A stretch of 64,000 nt of DNA. It comes from Symbiodinium natans (lineage: Eukaryota > Sar > Dinophyceae > Suessiales > Symbiodiniaceae). The position numbers and the translations under genes are program-made. The stretch lies in the NCBI GenBank assembly GCA_905221605.1, contig CAJNDS010000247.1, forward strand, positions 616,638 to 680,637. The letters are read 5' to 3'. The notes under the pieces were generated by a model that was not told the DNA's origin, did no database searches, and saw nothing but the letters and a program-made list of their open reading frames with translations. Numbering within the stretch: the stretch's first letter is position 1; every line of letters starts with the position of its first letter. Positions 19,899 to 28,136 of the stretch are shown one piece after another.

Positions 19899-20039
19899 AC
19901 AAATCGGCACCCCTGTCGTGGTACCTGCTGAGCCGAGCGACGTTGATGGGTTCTGTCCTACTCAAGGAGCCAGGTGCGCGGATTGAACAAACTCACCAGC
20001 ATCTGACGAGCCTACTGAAGCAAGAGAATGGAAAGCAAG
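19899..20039 (+). CDS. candidate internal exon, unknown protein
   Basis: Frame reads DKSAPLSWYLLSRATLMGSV, LLKEPGARIEQTHQHLTSLL and ends at donor CAAG/GTAAAC. Acceptor CGCTCAAG is weak. Confidence 0.5.
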
Positions 20040-20364
20040 GTAAACCTCAAGGGAATCCTGCCCGAAGGCCGTGATGACAGGAAACCGCCGGCGGACAGTG
20101 GCAGAAAGCTCAGGTGGAGTGGTGGGACAGGCATGCATGAAAACCCCAACCCTCAACACGGCTTATGGCTTAATTTTGGGGTCAAAATGAATACAAGTAT
20201 TCTTCCCTTATGGTTATACCATACTAACCCCAAAACCCTAGTCCAATTGTACAGGCCCCTATATTACGGCCTTGGGCTTTTTGGGGGTGTTAAAGTGCCC
20301 GGCCAAGGCCTAGACCAAAGCCTACAGCCGAAACTTGCCCGGTGAGGGCGCTCAAACCCGAAAC

Positions 20365-20411
20365 CTCCCTAAACCCTAAACCCTAAACTCTAAACCCTAA
20401 ACCCTAAACCC
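20365..20411. repeat. interstitial telomeric repeats, CCCTAAA orientation
   Basis: About six units. Confidence 0.9.
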
Positions 20412-20848
20412 TTCAACCGTAGCCTTTTCAACCCTACGGTACCTTAGGCCGCTGGCCTCAGGATGCCCGGCTTGGTTTTTAAGCAGCTGTGTTTCTCCAG
20501 GCTCCTGTTGAACTGAAGGGCTTGGCAGCCAGTAGGCTTCAGGGTTTTGGTTGAGTTGAAGAGGGAAGCTGAGGGCTTCGGGCTTAGGTGGAGCCAGCTT
20601 CCTACGCTCCAAATATCCTATCCCGGCATGTCCTTGCCTAGTTTTCCCGCAAGGCTGCGATTCTCTGCCCAGGCGAGAAGCAAGGGATGCTTTCCCTGCA
20701 GTCCGACCCTGAACCCTTCAGACCTTGCAATCCCAAATCAGCCGAATACAGAAACATCCACCCCCCCGGTCCCTGCCCCAAGCTCCAAACTCTACACTAC
20801 ACTCTAAACTTTTAAACCCCCATCCCCGAACTCAAACGTAAAGCCCAG

Positions 20849-20940
20849 GTCGCTGATAGCCTGCGCAGCCGCGGCGGCCGGCGATTTTTCAGGGAGCTGC
20901 TGCGCAGCGAAGCGGCCACTTCGGCCCGAACTTGGAGGGC
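20849..20940 (+). CDS. candidate internal exon, basic helical protein
   Basis: 92 nt between acceptor AAAGCCCAG and donor GTTTAGGG. Frame reads VADSLRSRGGRRFFRELLRS and EAATSARTWR. Confidence 0.5.
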
Positions 20941-21059
20941 GTTTAGGGATCAGGGTTTGTCGAACCTGGGGCTGGAGGAAGTGAGGGTCGTTCATGGCTA
21001 CGCATGCATATACTATTCAGACGGCTCTGGTTTGTTTAGCTTGGCATGTATGCATATAC

Positions 21060-21640
21060 AAACACACACTCACATATGTATATATATATATCTATATCTA
21101 TACCTATATCTATATCTATATCTATCTATCTATCTATATATATATATATGCATATATATATACATACACATAGACATGTGTATATACTTGCATATTAAAT
21201 GTATATATACATACATACATGCATATTTACATATATATATATATGTGCATGCTACATGTGTACACAGGCACCCATGCACACATGTACATATGTTCATACG
21301 TACATATGCATTTTTTGCAGAGTTGATGTTGAGATGATATACGCATATGTGCATCTGTAAAAACGCTTTATACGTGTATATATATATATAGATAGATAGA
21401 TATATGTAAATATACATACATATATACATATATATTCACTTTTATGTATAGATATAGGTACATCACATATGTATATATATATATATGTACATTGTGTAAA
21501 ACGCAAGAAGGTATATACGTATATGTACATACATGTATGTGTGTATGTATGTATGTATGTATGTATGTATGTATGTATGTATGTATGTATGTATGTATGT
21601 ATGTATGTATGTATGTATGTATGTACATATGTGTGTGTAC
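21060..21640. repeat. TA/TCTA/CATA microsatellites and a GTAT array
   Basis: Complex AT-rich repeats, including about 22 perfect GTAT (TATG) units around 21535-21625. Confidence 0.95.
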
Positions 21641-21680
21641 ATACGTGTGTGTATGCGTATGCATCTGTGTGTATATTCAG

Positions 21681-21726
21681 ATGTTGGTTGAGGCAGATGT
21701 GAGGTGCTTCGTACTCTCCGGGGGCG
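21681..21726 (+). CDS. candidate small internal exon
   Basis: 46 nt between ATATTCAG and GGCG/GTATGT. Frame reads MLVEADVRCFVLSGG. Confidence 0.4.
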
Positions 21727-21952
21727 GTATGTGACAGATGGTACGTTCCTGGTACAGTTTCGAAAGCACTTCGCTCTGAACCCCCAAAAACCCAACATAA
21801 ATCAAGGGAGGACTCGGAGCTGAGACCATTGGGTTCATGCAAGCTACAACCTACTGTGGGTCGTGAACCCTTATCAGCCCCATGCCCCAACCCCCAAAGC
21901 CTCCAGATCCCCCTGAAGTTGGAACCCGAAGCCCTCAACCCTAAACCCTAAG

Positions 21953-22462
21953 AGCGCGGCTGAGGCCAAGTTCTGGGGAAATGTTTTCGGAGGCCACGGG
22001 GCTGTGCCCAAGCAGTATCAGCTGTATAATAGTATAAGGTACGTAGCACAAGTAGTATCACTAGTGTAAGTAGTAAGTAAAGAGCAGCAAAGTGGCAAGT
22101 AAAACGCACTATGTAACATCAGAGTTTGGCGCCAGGCTATTGCAGACTCCAGGAACGAAGTCCTCTTCGGATGTGTTGAGTTGGACAGGGTTCCTGGGCT
22201 AAAGGTTCATGATGTGCAGACTGCGGTTTGGGCTCCCGCCCTGATCCCTGAAATCCGATTTAAAGCCACGCCCGAAGCCGCTCGAGCTGCGGCGTCAACG
22301 TCACACATGTGGCGGGCGGGTACACTGGCCTGGCTAGCTGCTGCACATGCGACACTGCAGGGTTCAAACGCCCTTCTTAAGGGATGTCTCGTCATGAGCC
22401 AAGATTGCCATATGGCTTTTCTAATATTGCACTATGGTGGCAACTTCGGTCAAGTTCCTTAG
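21953..22462 (+). CDS. two-exon coding unit, unknown protein
   Basis: Exon 1 (21953-22038) follows CCCTAAG at the end of a CCCTAAA stretch, reads AKFWGNVFGGHGAVPKQYQL and ends AAG/GTACGT. The intron is 22039-22122 (84 nt, GT...CATCAG). Exon 2 (22123-22462) starts in phase and reads WRQAIADSRNEVLFGCVELD, then a long open frame with PALIPEIRFKATPEAARAA to a stop. The in-phase join of two coding-like blocks supports a real gene or its 3' part. The last 60 nt may be intronic. No domain recognised. Confidence 0.6.
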
Positions 22463-23136
22463 CAAGAGCCCAGTCAATCGTGGGCACAGGGGTAGTTGGG
22501 AAATGCCTTGCCGGTCTGGTCTACCTGCAGGGAAGGACTGTCAGCCCGCGCGCAGAAGGGCTTCTCATTCTTCATTATTATTCTTCTTCTGATGATTTTT
22601 ATTATTATCATATCATTATTGGCATTACAATTCTTGGTTGGCTCAGTTGCGCGAAGGTCCTTGGAAGGTATCGGTGGTTTCATTCAGGGTCGTGTCTCTT
22701 TAGGTGAAGTGTTTGACGTGTAAACCTGCAAGCTTGCATCTTCATGCGTGTTCCTTTCTCCTCTCCGAAGATGGACTCCGCGACCCTTACGCATCCCAAA
22801 AGCCATTGTGTGTGTGTGTATGTGTGGATATATATATATGTATATATACGTATATATATATATACATATTTGTACATATTCTTGTAGTTGTATAGGTTTC
22901 AGAGGCCGTCAGCCTCTGAATCTGCCCTAGACTTTCTAGGTCCCAGCGGGTCAACAATTTCTTACCCGTCCATCCCTTTCTGGGCCAGGCAAGGCGCGAG
23001 ACGCTGAAGAGCAAACCGCTGTGAGCGGACGAAATAGTGCGAAAGAATTCAGGCCTTTAGGAGCACTGCTGCGCTAGTTTTTGTGGTTGCAGTTGTAATG
23101 TCTTTTTGTTTTGAAGGTTTTCACCTGTTTTTGTAG

Positions 23137-23433
23137 GTCTGGAGGATTTTGGGATGGTCCGCCCGGGCAGACCTCTTGCTTGATCCTCTTTGCTATTCGC
23201 ATGACGTCTTCGACATAACTCCCTGCATCATTGCGTGCAAGCGTCATCAGGTCGACTACAGATTTCAAAAGCCCACTCTTGCCTGCACCGGGCCTGAACC
23301 TAAAACCCCAACCCAACTCAAATTGGAAGCCGGGAGCCCTCCCCTGCCAGATACGCCCCTGCAAGCGCCGAGCCCTGGGGTCCTTGCAGGTACAGATGTT
23401 CCTGCAGATGTACTAGGCCAACCCAAGAGTTGA
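23137..23433 (+). CDS. candidate exon(s), unknown protein
   Basis: Acceptor CACCTGTTTTTGTAG. Frame reads WSARADLLLDPLCYSHDVFD, ITPCIIACKRHQVDYRFQKP and TLACTG; beyond about 23295 the reading is telomere-like. A donor at CATCAG/GTCGAC (about 23250) would shorten it. Confidence 0.45.
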   Translation, partial: VWRILGWSARADLLLDPLCYSHDVFDITPCIIACKRHQVDYRFQKPTLACTGPEPKTPTQLKLEAGSPPLPDTPLQAPSPGVLAGTDVPADVLGQPKS

Positions 23434-23559
23434 CTCCTCAAGATGCTTAGGAAAATCTCGAGCTGCATGAGGCGAGATGTTGTAGGCAGGCAAGTCTATC
23501 GACTTTCGTGACTTTCGTGACTCAGTGACTCTAGTGCAGCGGTAGCACAAGTTGTGCAG

Positions 23560-23642
23560 GCGAGGAGTTCATATCGGTTATCGCAACAGCCCTGGACTCC
23601 GCTTTTCGCCTGGTGGAGGCGCCTGCCGTGTTGTTGTTCTAA
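23560..23642 (+). CDS. candidate terminal exon, unknown protein
   Basis: Acceptor GTTGTGCAG, frame EEFISVIATALDSAFRLVEA and PAVLLF, stop at 23640. Hydrophobic C-terminus. Confidence 0.45.
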
Positions 23643-23783
23643 GAAGATTCACAACTCGATTCGTGACAGGAGACTTCATCAGAGTGGGTTGTTGAGCACC
23701 GAAAAAGAGAAGAGCAGATACTACGGCATTTCTACTTCTTTCAATATCCTCAACTAAAATTTCATTTTGTCACATTTTCTGTT

Positions 23784-24008
23784 GTGTTATCTGAAATTAT
23801 CGCCAGCGTTCAGGGAAAGCTCCGATTCAAACCCAACACTGGCTGGTTACTAGCGGTCCGTGTCTCACCTTCGAAAGGGGTTTTAGAGGGTGCTTCTGGC
23901 ATGGCAACCCGTCAGAGACCGAAGTGTTGCATAGAGCTGTTGGGTGTGGTAGCATGCCAAACCGCAAACCCAAAACCCCAAACCCCAAACCGCAACTCTA
24001 AACAGTGA
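23784..24008 (+). CDS. candidate coding stretch, unknown protein
   Basis: Frame with GKLRFKPNTGWLLAVRVSPS; the 3' third is telomere-like repeat and probably intronic. Confidence 0.35.
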   Translation: MLSEIIASVQGKLRFKPNTGWLLAVRVSPSKGVLEGASGMATRQRPKCCIELLGVVACQTANPKPQTPNRNSKQ

Positions 24009-24070
24009 ACCCAAAACCCTAAACTGCGAGCATTCCTTCAGCTTGTTGGCTTTCCGCTCAAGTGCTGTAG

Positions 24071-24241
24071 GGGGTGTACGGGGGCATGTTTGGGGCAGCT
24101 TGTGCACAAATAGCTGTTTCTGTCACCCACCTGCATGATGCCACAAGCTGCGCTGGCCTGGCTATACCGAGCCCTTGGCGCAGCAGCCGGGCGTGTGTGC
24201 CGCTAGGTTTGATGGTTGGGGATGTCAGCTGGAATGCCTGA
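24071..24241 (+). CDS. candidate terminal exon, unknown protein
   Basis: After GTGCTGTAG the frame reads GVYGGMFGAACAQIAVSVTH, LHDATSCAGLAIPSPWRSSR and on to a stop. An antisense frame over 24058-24327 is also open. Confidence 0.4.
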   Translation, partial: GVYGGMFGAACAQIAVSVTHLHDATSCAGLAIPSPWRSSRACVPLGLMVGDVSWNA

Positions 24242-24362
24242 TCCCTTGTTGGGCATGTCAAGCCTCGCTGGGGTAAGTACCCAGAAGTGCCAGCGTGGTT
24301 GCGTTTGACATGTCGTTGTCCTTGCAAGTCGCACGGTCACTCCTGGAGATGCCCTAGGCAGT

Positions 24363-24640
24363 GTGCGCCTTGCTTCTTCCTGCGCGCTGCCGCGTGAAGT
24401 GGAACATCGCCTTATCCAAGGCCTTTGCTGCTTAGGGTTACGGTTGCAGTCTTGGGCACATGTTCGACAGCCAGCCGAGAAGTCTTTGTTTCAGGCTGCA
24501 TGGACGGTCGGGTGTTGGTGTTTTGGTGGGAGCCAGCACCTGAAACCTAAGTCCCCTCGCCGACGGCAGGGTTTAGGGTTTAGGGTTTAGGGTTTAGGGT
24601 TTAGGGTTTAGGGAGTAATGATTCATGGAGTCACTGCTAG
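24363..24640 (+). CDS. candidate two-exon unit with short telomeric intron
   Basis: Exon 1 reads REVEHRLIQGLCCLGLRLQS, WAHVRQPAEKSLFQAAW and a basic end at 24570. A 41-nt TTTAGGG array (24571-24611) follows, and SNDSWSHC continues in phase to a stop. 41 nt is very short for an intron. Confidence 0.35.
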
Positions 24641-24775
24641 AGCCCTTCACCTTGGCCCTGAGAAACCGAAGTAGCGACGCCAAGACCGAATCCTGTCTTC
24701 GACAAGCAGGAATGAGGGTTTGGGGGTTTGTCTTGTAAGCCTAAACCCCAGAACAAATCTTACAACGGCCATCAG

Positions 24776-24890
24776 GGCTACTTGTACAGCTATGCCGCGG
24801 AATATGCAAAATGCTCTCCAAACCCATGCCCTCCCGAAAATGCCGGAAACGAAGCACCTGCTGTTGTCAAACCTCAAGAGCTCAAGTGCC
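24776..24890 (+). CDS. candidate exon, unknown protein
   Basis: Acceptor GCCATCAG, frame GYLYSYAAEYAKCSPNPCPP and ENAGNEAPAVVKPQE. It runs into a decayed family C element (24886-24967). Confidence 0.45.
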
Positions 24891-24978
24891 CCCTTAATTT
24901 CGGTACATAGCATGATTTAAGGTCTATTCAATCTATTCCTGAATAAAGGGATATTGGGCTCTTTGGGAACCCATGCAG

Positions 24979-25106
24979 CCATGTGGGAGTTGCCAGGCAA
25001 GGCCACGCGCATCGAAGGGGAGCATCCTAGGCGGGGAAGAGAACTGAGGATTCGGGGCTCAGGTTGGAAGAGCCTACACCGGCCGTACGAAGACCCCACC
25101 CCTAGG
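24979..25106 (+). CDS. candidate internal exon, basic protein
   Basis: Acceptor CCCATGCAG. Frame reads MWELPGKATRIEGEHPRRGR and ELRIRGSGWKSLHRPYEDPT, ending exactly where GTTTAGGATTTAGGG begins. Confidence 0.5.
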
Positions 25107-25199
25107 GTTTAGGATTTAGGGTTTAAGGTTTCTAGCTCTGCACCCTAAACCCGAAAGCTTCAACGCCAAATGCGGTTTCTAGGGCCCTACCAAGCCATA

Positions 25200-25690
25200 A
25201 TTTAATCAAATGGCGGTTTAAAAGTACATGCAGTTTAATGCTATTTACCAGGCGCTGGCTTTGCTTCATGGCAATCAGGGGCTAGTTCTGTTCAGTGAAC
25301 CAAAAGAACAACTGGCTGTTTGTTAACTTTTATTGTATCCTGATGTAGTAAGCGACTAGAACTTATAGACTTTACTCAGCAAAAATGACATTTTCCAAGT
25401 AAATGTGATGTTTCACAAGTTAAAGACCAGCTATTCACGAACAGATCATCGAACCAGCTCCGAAATGCAGTAACCAACTAGCAGCTAGCCCCTGATCAGA
25501 ACAATTTTGACCGAACGAAAGGTTATCTTCAAGAAAGGAAAGAGTGAGACTTTGAATGCATACACTGGCAAAACTGATTTGCTGCCCTAGAGCGGAATGA
25601 TTTAGAAGTACATCTCTACAAAGTCGGTCCTGGAGCTTACATGAATGCAACTGCTTAACGGGTCTATCTCATGATAGTCAGTAGCTGAGA
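25200..25690. other. non-coding stretch with a large inverted repeat
   Basis: ATCAGGGGCTAGTTCTG (about 25276) and CAGCTAGCCCCTGATCAG (about 25481) are inverted about 210 bp apart, suggesting a foldback element. Antisense frame 25650-25435 is open but unsupported. Confidence 0.5.
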
Positions 25691-25692
25691 TT

Positions 25693-25890
25693 TTGTCACG
25701 AGAAAGAGTGCGCGTCGTCGGGTGGAGAAAACGTGCTGTGTGTCTGTACATGTCCGAATATTGGAAGGTGCAATCGGTTCATAAGGACACCACCACTTCA
25801 CAAAAAACAACTCTCGTGGACAACAGAACAGCACGAATGCGTAAGTGGCTGCATTTGAGAAACAAAAAAACCGACGACGGCCGAAAGTGA
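25693..25890 (+). CDS. candidate coding stretch, unknown protein
   Basis: Frame reads RKRAVCLYMSEYWKVQSVHK and continues with a lysine/arginine-rich end to a stop. An overlapping frame (25845-26081) is also open. Confidence 0.35.
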   Translation: MSRERVRVVGWRKRAVCLYMSEYWKVQSVHKDTTTSQKTTLVDNRTARMRKWLHLRNKKTDDGRK

Positions 25891-26360
25891 TGGAACAGTT
25901 CGGTATCATGCATCAATGTGCCGATTGGGGGTTTCAGGTTGGCCAAGACGGGTGTTGGATTTCGGAAGGAGACGCATTAATTTACTTAGTTACAGCATTC
26001 AGGACTTGGAGGGCTTATGTCGGATTGCAGAAGCACGCAACTGCAGAAAGCTACTCCAATACTTGGGATTTCAACAGGTGATGCGGATTTCGGGTTGCAG
26101 AAGGATATAGCAGGAGTTTCGGGTTGCAAAAGATGGCACATCAAGATGTTTTTCAATAGCACGTGGGATTTGAAGGGTGATAGGGTATCCAGGTGATTCA
26201 ATAGAGGGGGGAGGGGTTGCATATACACAGAAATATATATGTATATATGTATATATATATATATACACCTCTCTAAGCCGACAAATATAGGTACGAGTAC
26301 AACTTTAACGCTACGCGACTCGCCTCGGCCGGGGCCTGTTACTGTCGAGAGGACATGCAG

Positions 26361-26487
26361 TTCATGCGCACACCTGTCGCCTAGGGGCGGGGACGTAGCT
26401 CGTCCAAGTACACATGGCGAAAGTGCCCGAAGCTTGAGCCCTGAAACCATGGAGGCAAGGAGAGGACGCGGAATCCATGCGGCATAG
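26361..26487 (+). CDS. candidate terminal exon, unknown protein
   Basis: After GACATGCAG the frame reads SPRGGDVARPSTHGESARSL and ends in a basic tail with a stop. Confidence 0.4.
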
Positions 26488-26584
26488 TGTCAGCAAGAAG
26501 AGGAAGTAGCTGGAAGGGACCCACACCACAAAAAATCAAGGAAAACATGAAGAGGAAAGTGGGTGGGTTTGGCGACCCGGCCAT

Positions 26585-26712
26585 TGGTGCGGGTGGACAG
26601 GGTGGGCGGTTGGGGAGGGGGATGGGGTCGCGGCGGGGGGGTGGGGCGGGGCGGGGGGGGGGGTGGTCCCGCTCCTGCACACCTGTCGCTGGGGTGGGGG
26701 GGGGGAGTACGA
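26585..26712. repeat. G-rich tract with quadruplex potential
   Basis: Many G-runs of 3 to 11 on the + strand. Confidence 0.85.
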
Positions 26713-26719
26713 ATTCCAG

Positions 26720-26808
26720 ACAAAAAAGTCGCAAACAAAGCTGTAGGGCATTTTGTGCTACCCATACACCTATGGCCCGAGCTCGGCGGATTTTGCGCAT
26801 ATGCACAT
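26720..26808 (+). CDS. candidate exon, unknown protein
   Basis: After GAATTCCAG the frame reads KKVANKAVGHFVLPIHLWPE and LGGFCAY. 3' border unclear. Confidence 0.4.
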
Positions 26809-26897
26809 GAGTTTACGTATGCATATACATATACAGAAACAAGTAAGCAGGCTTATATACTAATGTGTTCATCAATGCATACTAGTCGTCGTTGTAG

Positions 26898-26942
26898 GAG
26901 TTCACTGGCCTGAGGACGCTCTACACGGTCTCGATTGGCGAG
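26898..26942 (+). CDS. candidate small internal exon
   Basis: 45 nt, 15 codons: acceptor GTCGTTGTAG, frame EFTGLRTLYTVSIGE, donor CGAG/GTGCTG. Confidence 0.45.
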
Positions 26943-27211
26943 GTGCTGCCATGAGTATGAGAGAGTGGTTCGTAGGACGAGGCTTGTAGCTGATGTCAGT
27001 CAACCCTATGAGGTTACAATGTGCTATCATGTGTATTGGTTTTAGGCTTTTTCGAGCTTAGGGTTTCGACGTTTTGGTTCACAACACTATTTCAGCAACT
27101 TTGGGGGCTTCATGGAGCTTCACAGGCTTTCTTTGTTCGGCTTTTCTTCTGGTCACTGTCTTTTGTGGCAGGGGCAGCCGTAGAGGGCTTTGTTTGATTG
27201 TCGGAACGCAG

Positions 27212-27506
27212 GCCATGTCCTGTGGAGATCAGTCGATCGACGAAGGAAGCGAGGCTGCAAGGTTGCATTCTATTGCATCGCATGGGGCATGTGGCATGCG
27301 CCCTAGCTCATGACATCCCAACCGAGGTCCCATGGCACGCCCATGAGACCAGTGAGGAAGTTTTGCGATGCCTGGCCGGCACCGGCACGATCTACTGCGG
27401 TGACATGGTGAAGGATCCATGTTGCAGCCTTCAGCTTTTGATTCTTTCCTCGGGCCATGTAGCGCTGACAGGACTTCCTTCCGGGTGTCACTGTGTGCTG
27501 GGCTGA
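27212..27506 (+). CDS. exon of a cupin-domain protein
   Basis: The frame contains EVPWHAHETSEEVLRCLAGT followed by GTIYCGD. This fits cupin motif 1, HxH(x)3-4E(x)6G, whose His and Glu bind metal, and the G-rich turn after it. Upstream is AGLGCIL-like helix sequence; downstream the frame runs to a stop at 27504. Cupins are small beta-barrels found in many enzymes and storage proteins, so no substrate is inferred. Acceptor CGGAACGCAG fits the start. Cupin motif 2 is not evident, so this is one exon or a fragment. Confidence 0.6.
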
Positions 27507-27514
27507 GAGTTTGT

Positions 27515-27682
27515 GAGGCGTGCCAAGAAGCCGATCAAAAAAAGAAGCCTAAGCCCCGAGCCCTTCACACACCCCTAAGAAGTGCAGAGAGAGCTGCCAA
27601 GGCTGGTTCCCAAACAGACGCCGCATCGAATCGTGAACCTCTCTCCGTCCGAGAAGCTCCGTGGTTTGAGCAAGGAGGCTAG
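27515..27682 (+). CDS. candidate terminal exon, unknown protein
   Basis: Frame reads CEACQEADQKKKPKPRALHT, AERAAKAGSQTDAASNREPL and ends APWFEQGG. A lysine-rich then polar composition. Confidence 0.45.
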   Translation, partial: EACQEADQKKKPKPRALHTPLRSAERAAKAGSQTDAASNREPLSVREAPWFEQGG

Positions 27683-27689
27683 AGTTCAG

Positions 27690-28130
27690 GATGTTTTTCG
27701 GGACAGGGGTTTTTGATTTGAGAGCGTCAGGGCTTGCTGTAAGGTTTCATGTGGGCTTTTGGAGGGGAACTGGGGGGGGGGGGGGGCTTTGGAAAACCAA
27801 GGTGTCGGAACCCGTAATTATTCCCTGAAACCCAGTACCGATACCTGAAGCCTGAAACCCTCTAGAACCCTAGAGCCCGAATGCACCACGACCAACTCCC
27901 AAGCCAATCCTAGGATTCCCCGCCATTTCAGGGCTCAGCCCAATTGCCCAAGACCAGGCTATGGCTCTCCTGGACACTGTCCCCTCCGCAGTCCACACAG
28001 CAGTTTCAGGCCTGGGATGCAACCGTCATGATGATTCATGATGAGCAGCATGTGGTGTTTTTCGCAGAACACAGCGTGAATGCTGCAAGGGAGGTGGTCT
28101 TTGCCCAAGCTGGTAGCTGCTAGCTAAGTA
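27690..28130. other. non-coding stretch upstream of the 28.1-kb gene
   Basis: A G-run near 27773-27787, degenerate telomere-like units around 27830-27890 and a foldback-like block; no exon supported. It would include the promoter of the next gene, but no motif was recognised. Confidence 0.5.
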
Positions 28131-28136
28131 CAAGCA

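Noticed and set aside
21130-21938. Long Tyr/Ile/His/Thr ORFs on both strands
   Set aside because: Encoded by TA, CATA and GTAT repeats; the same applies at 7470-7962, 35386-35855, 36056-36491 and 58706-59004.
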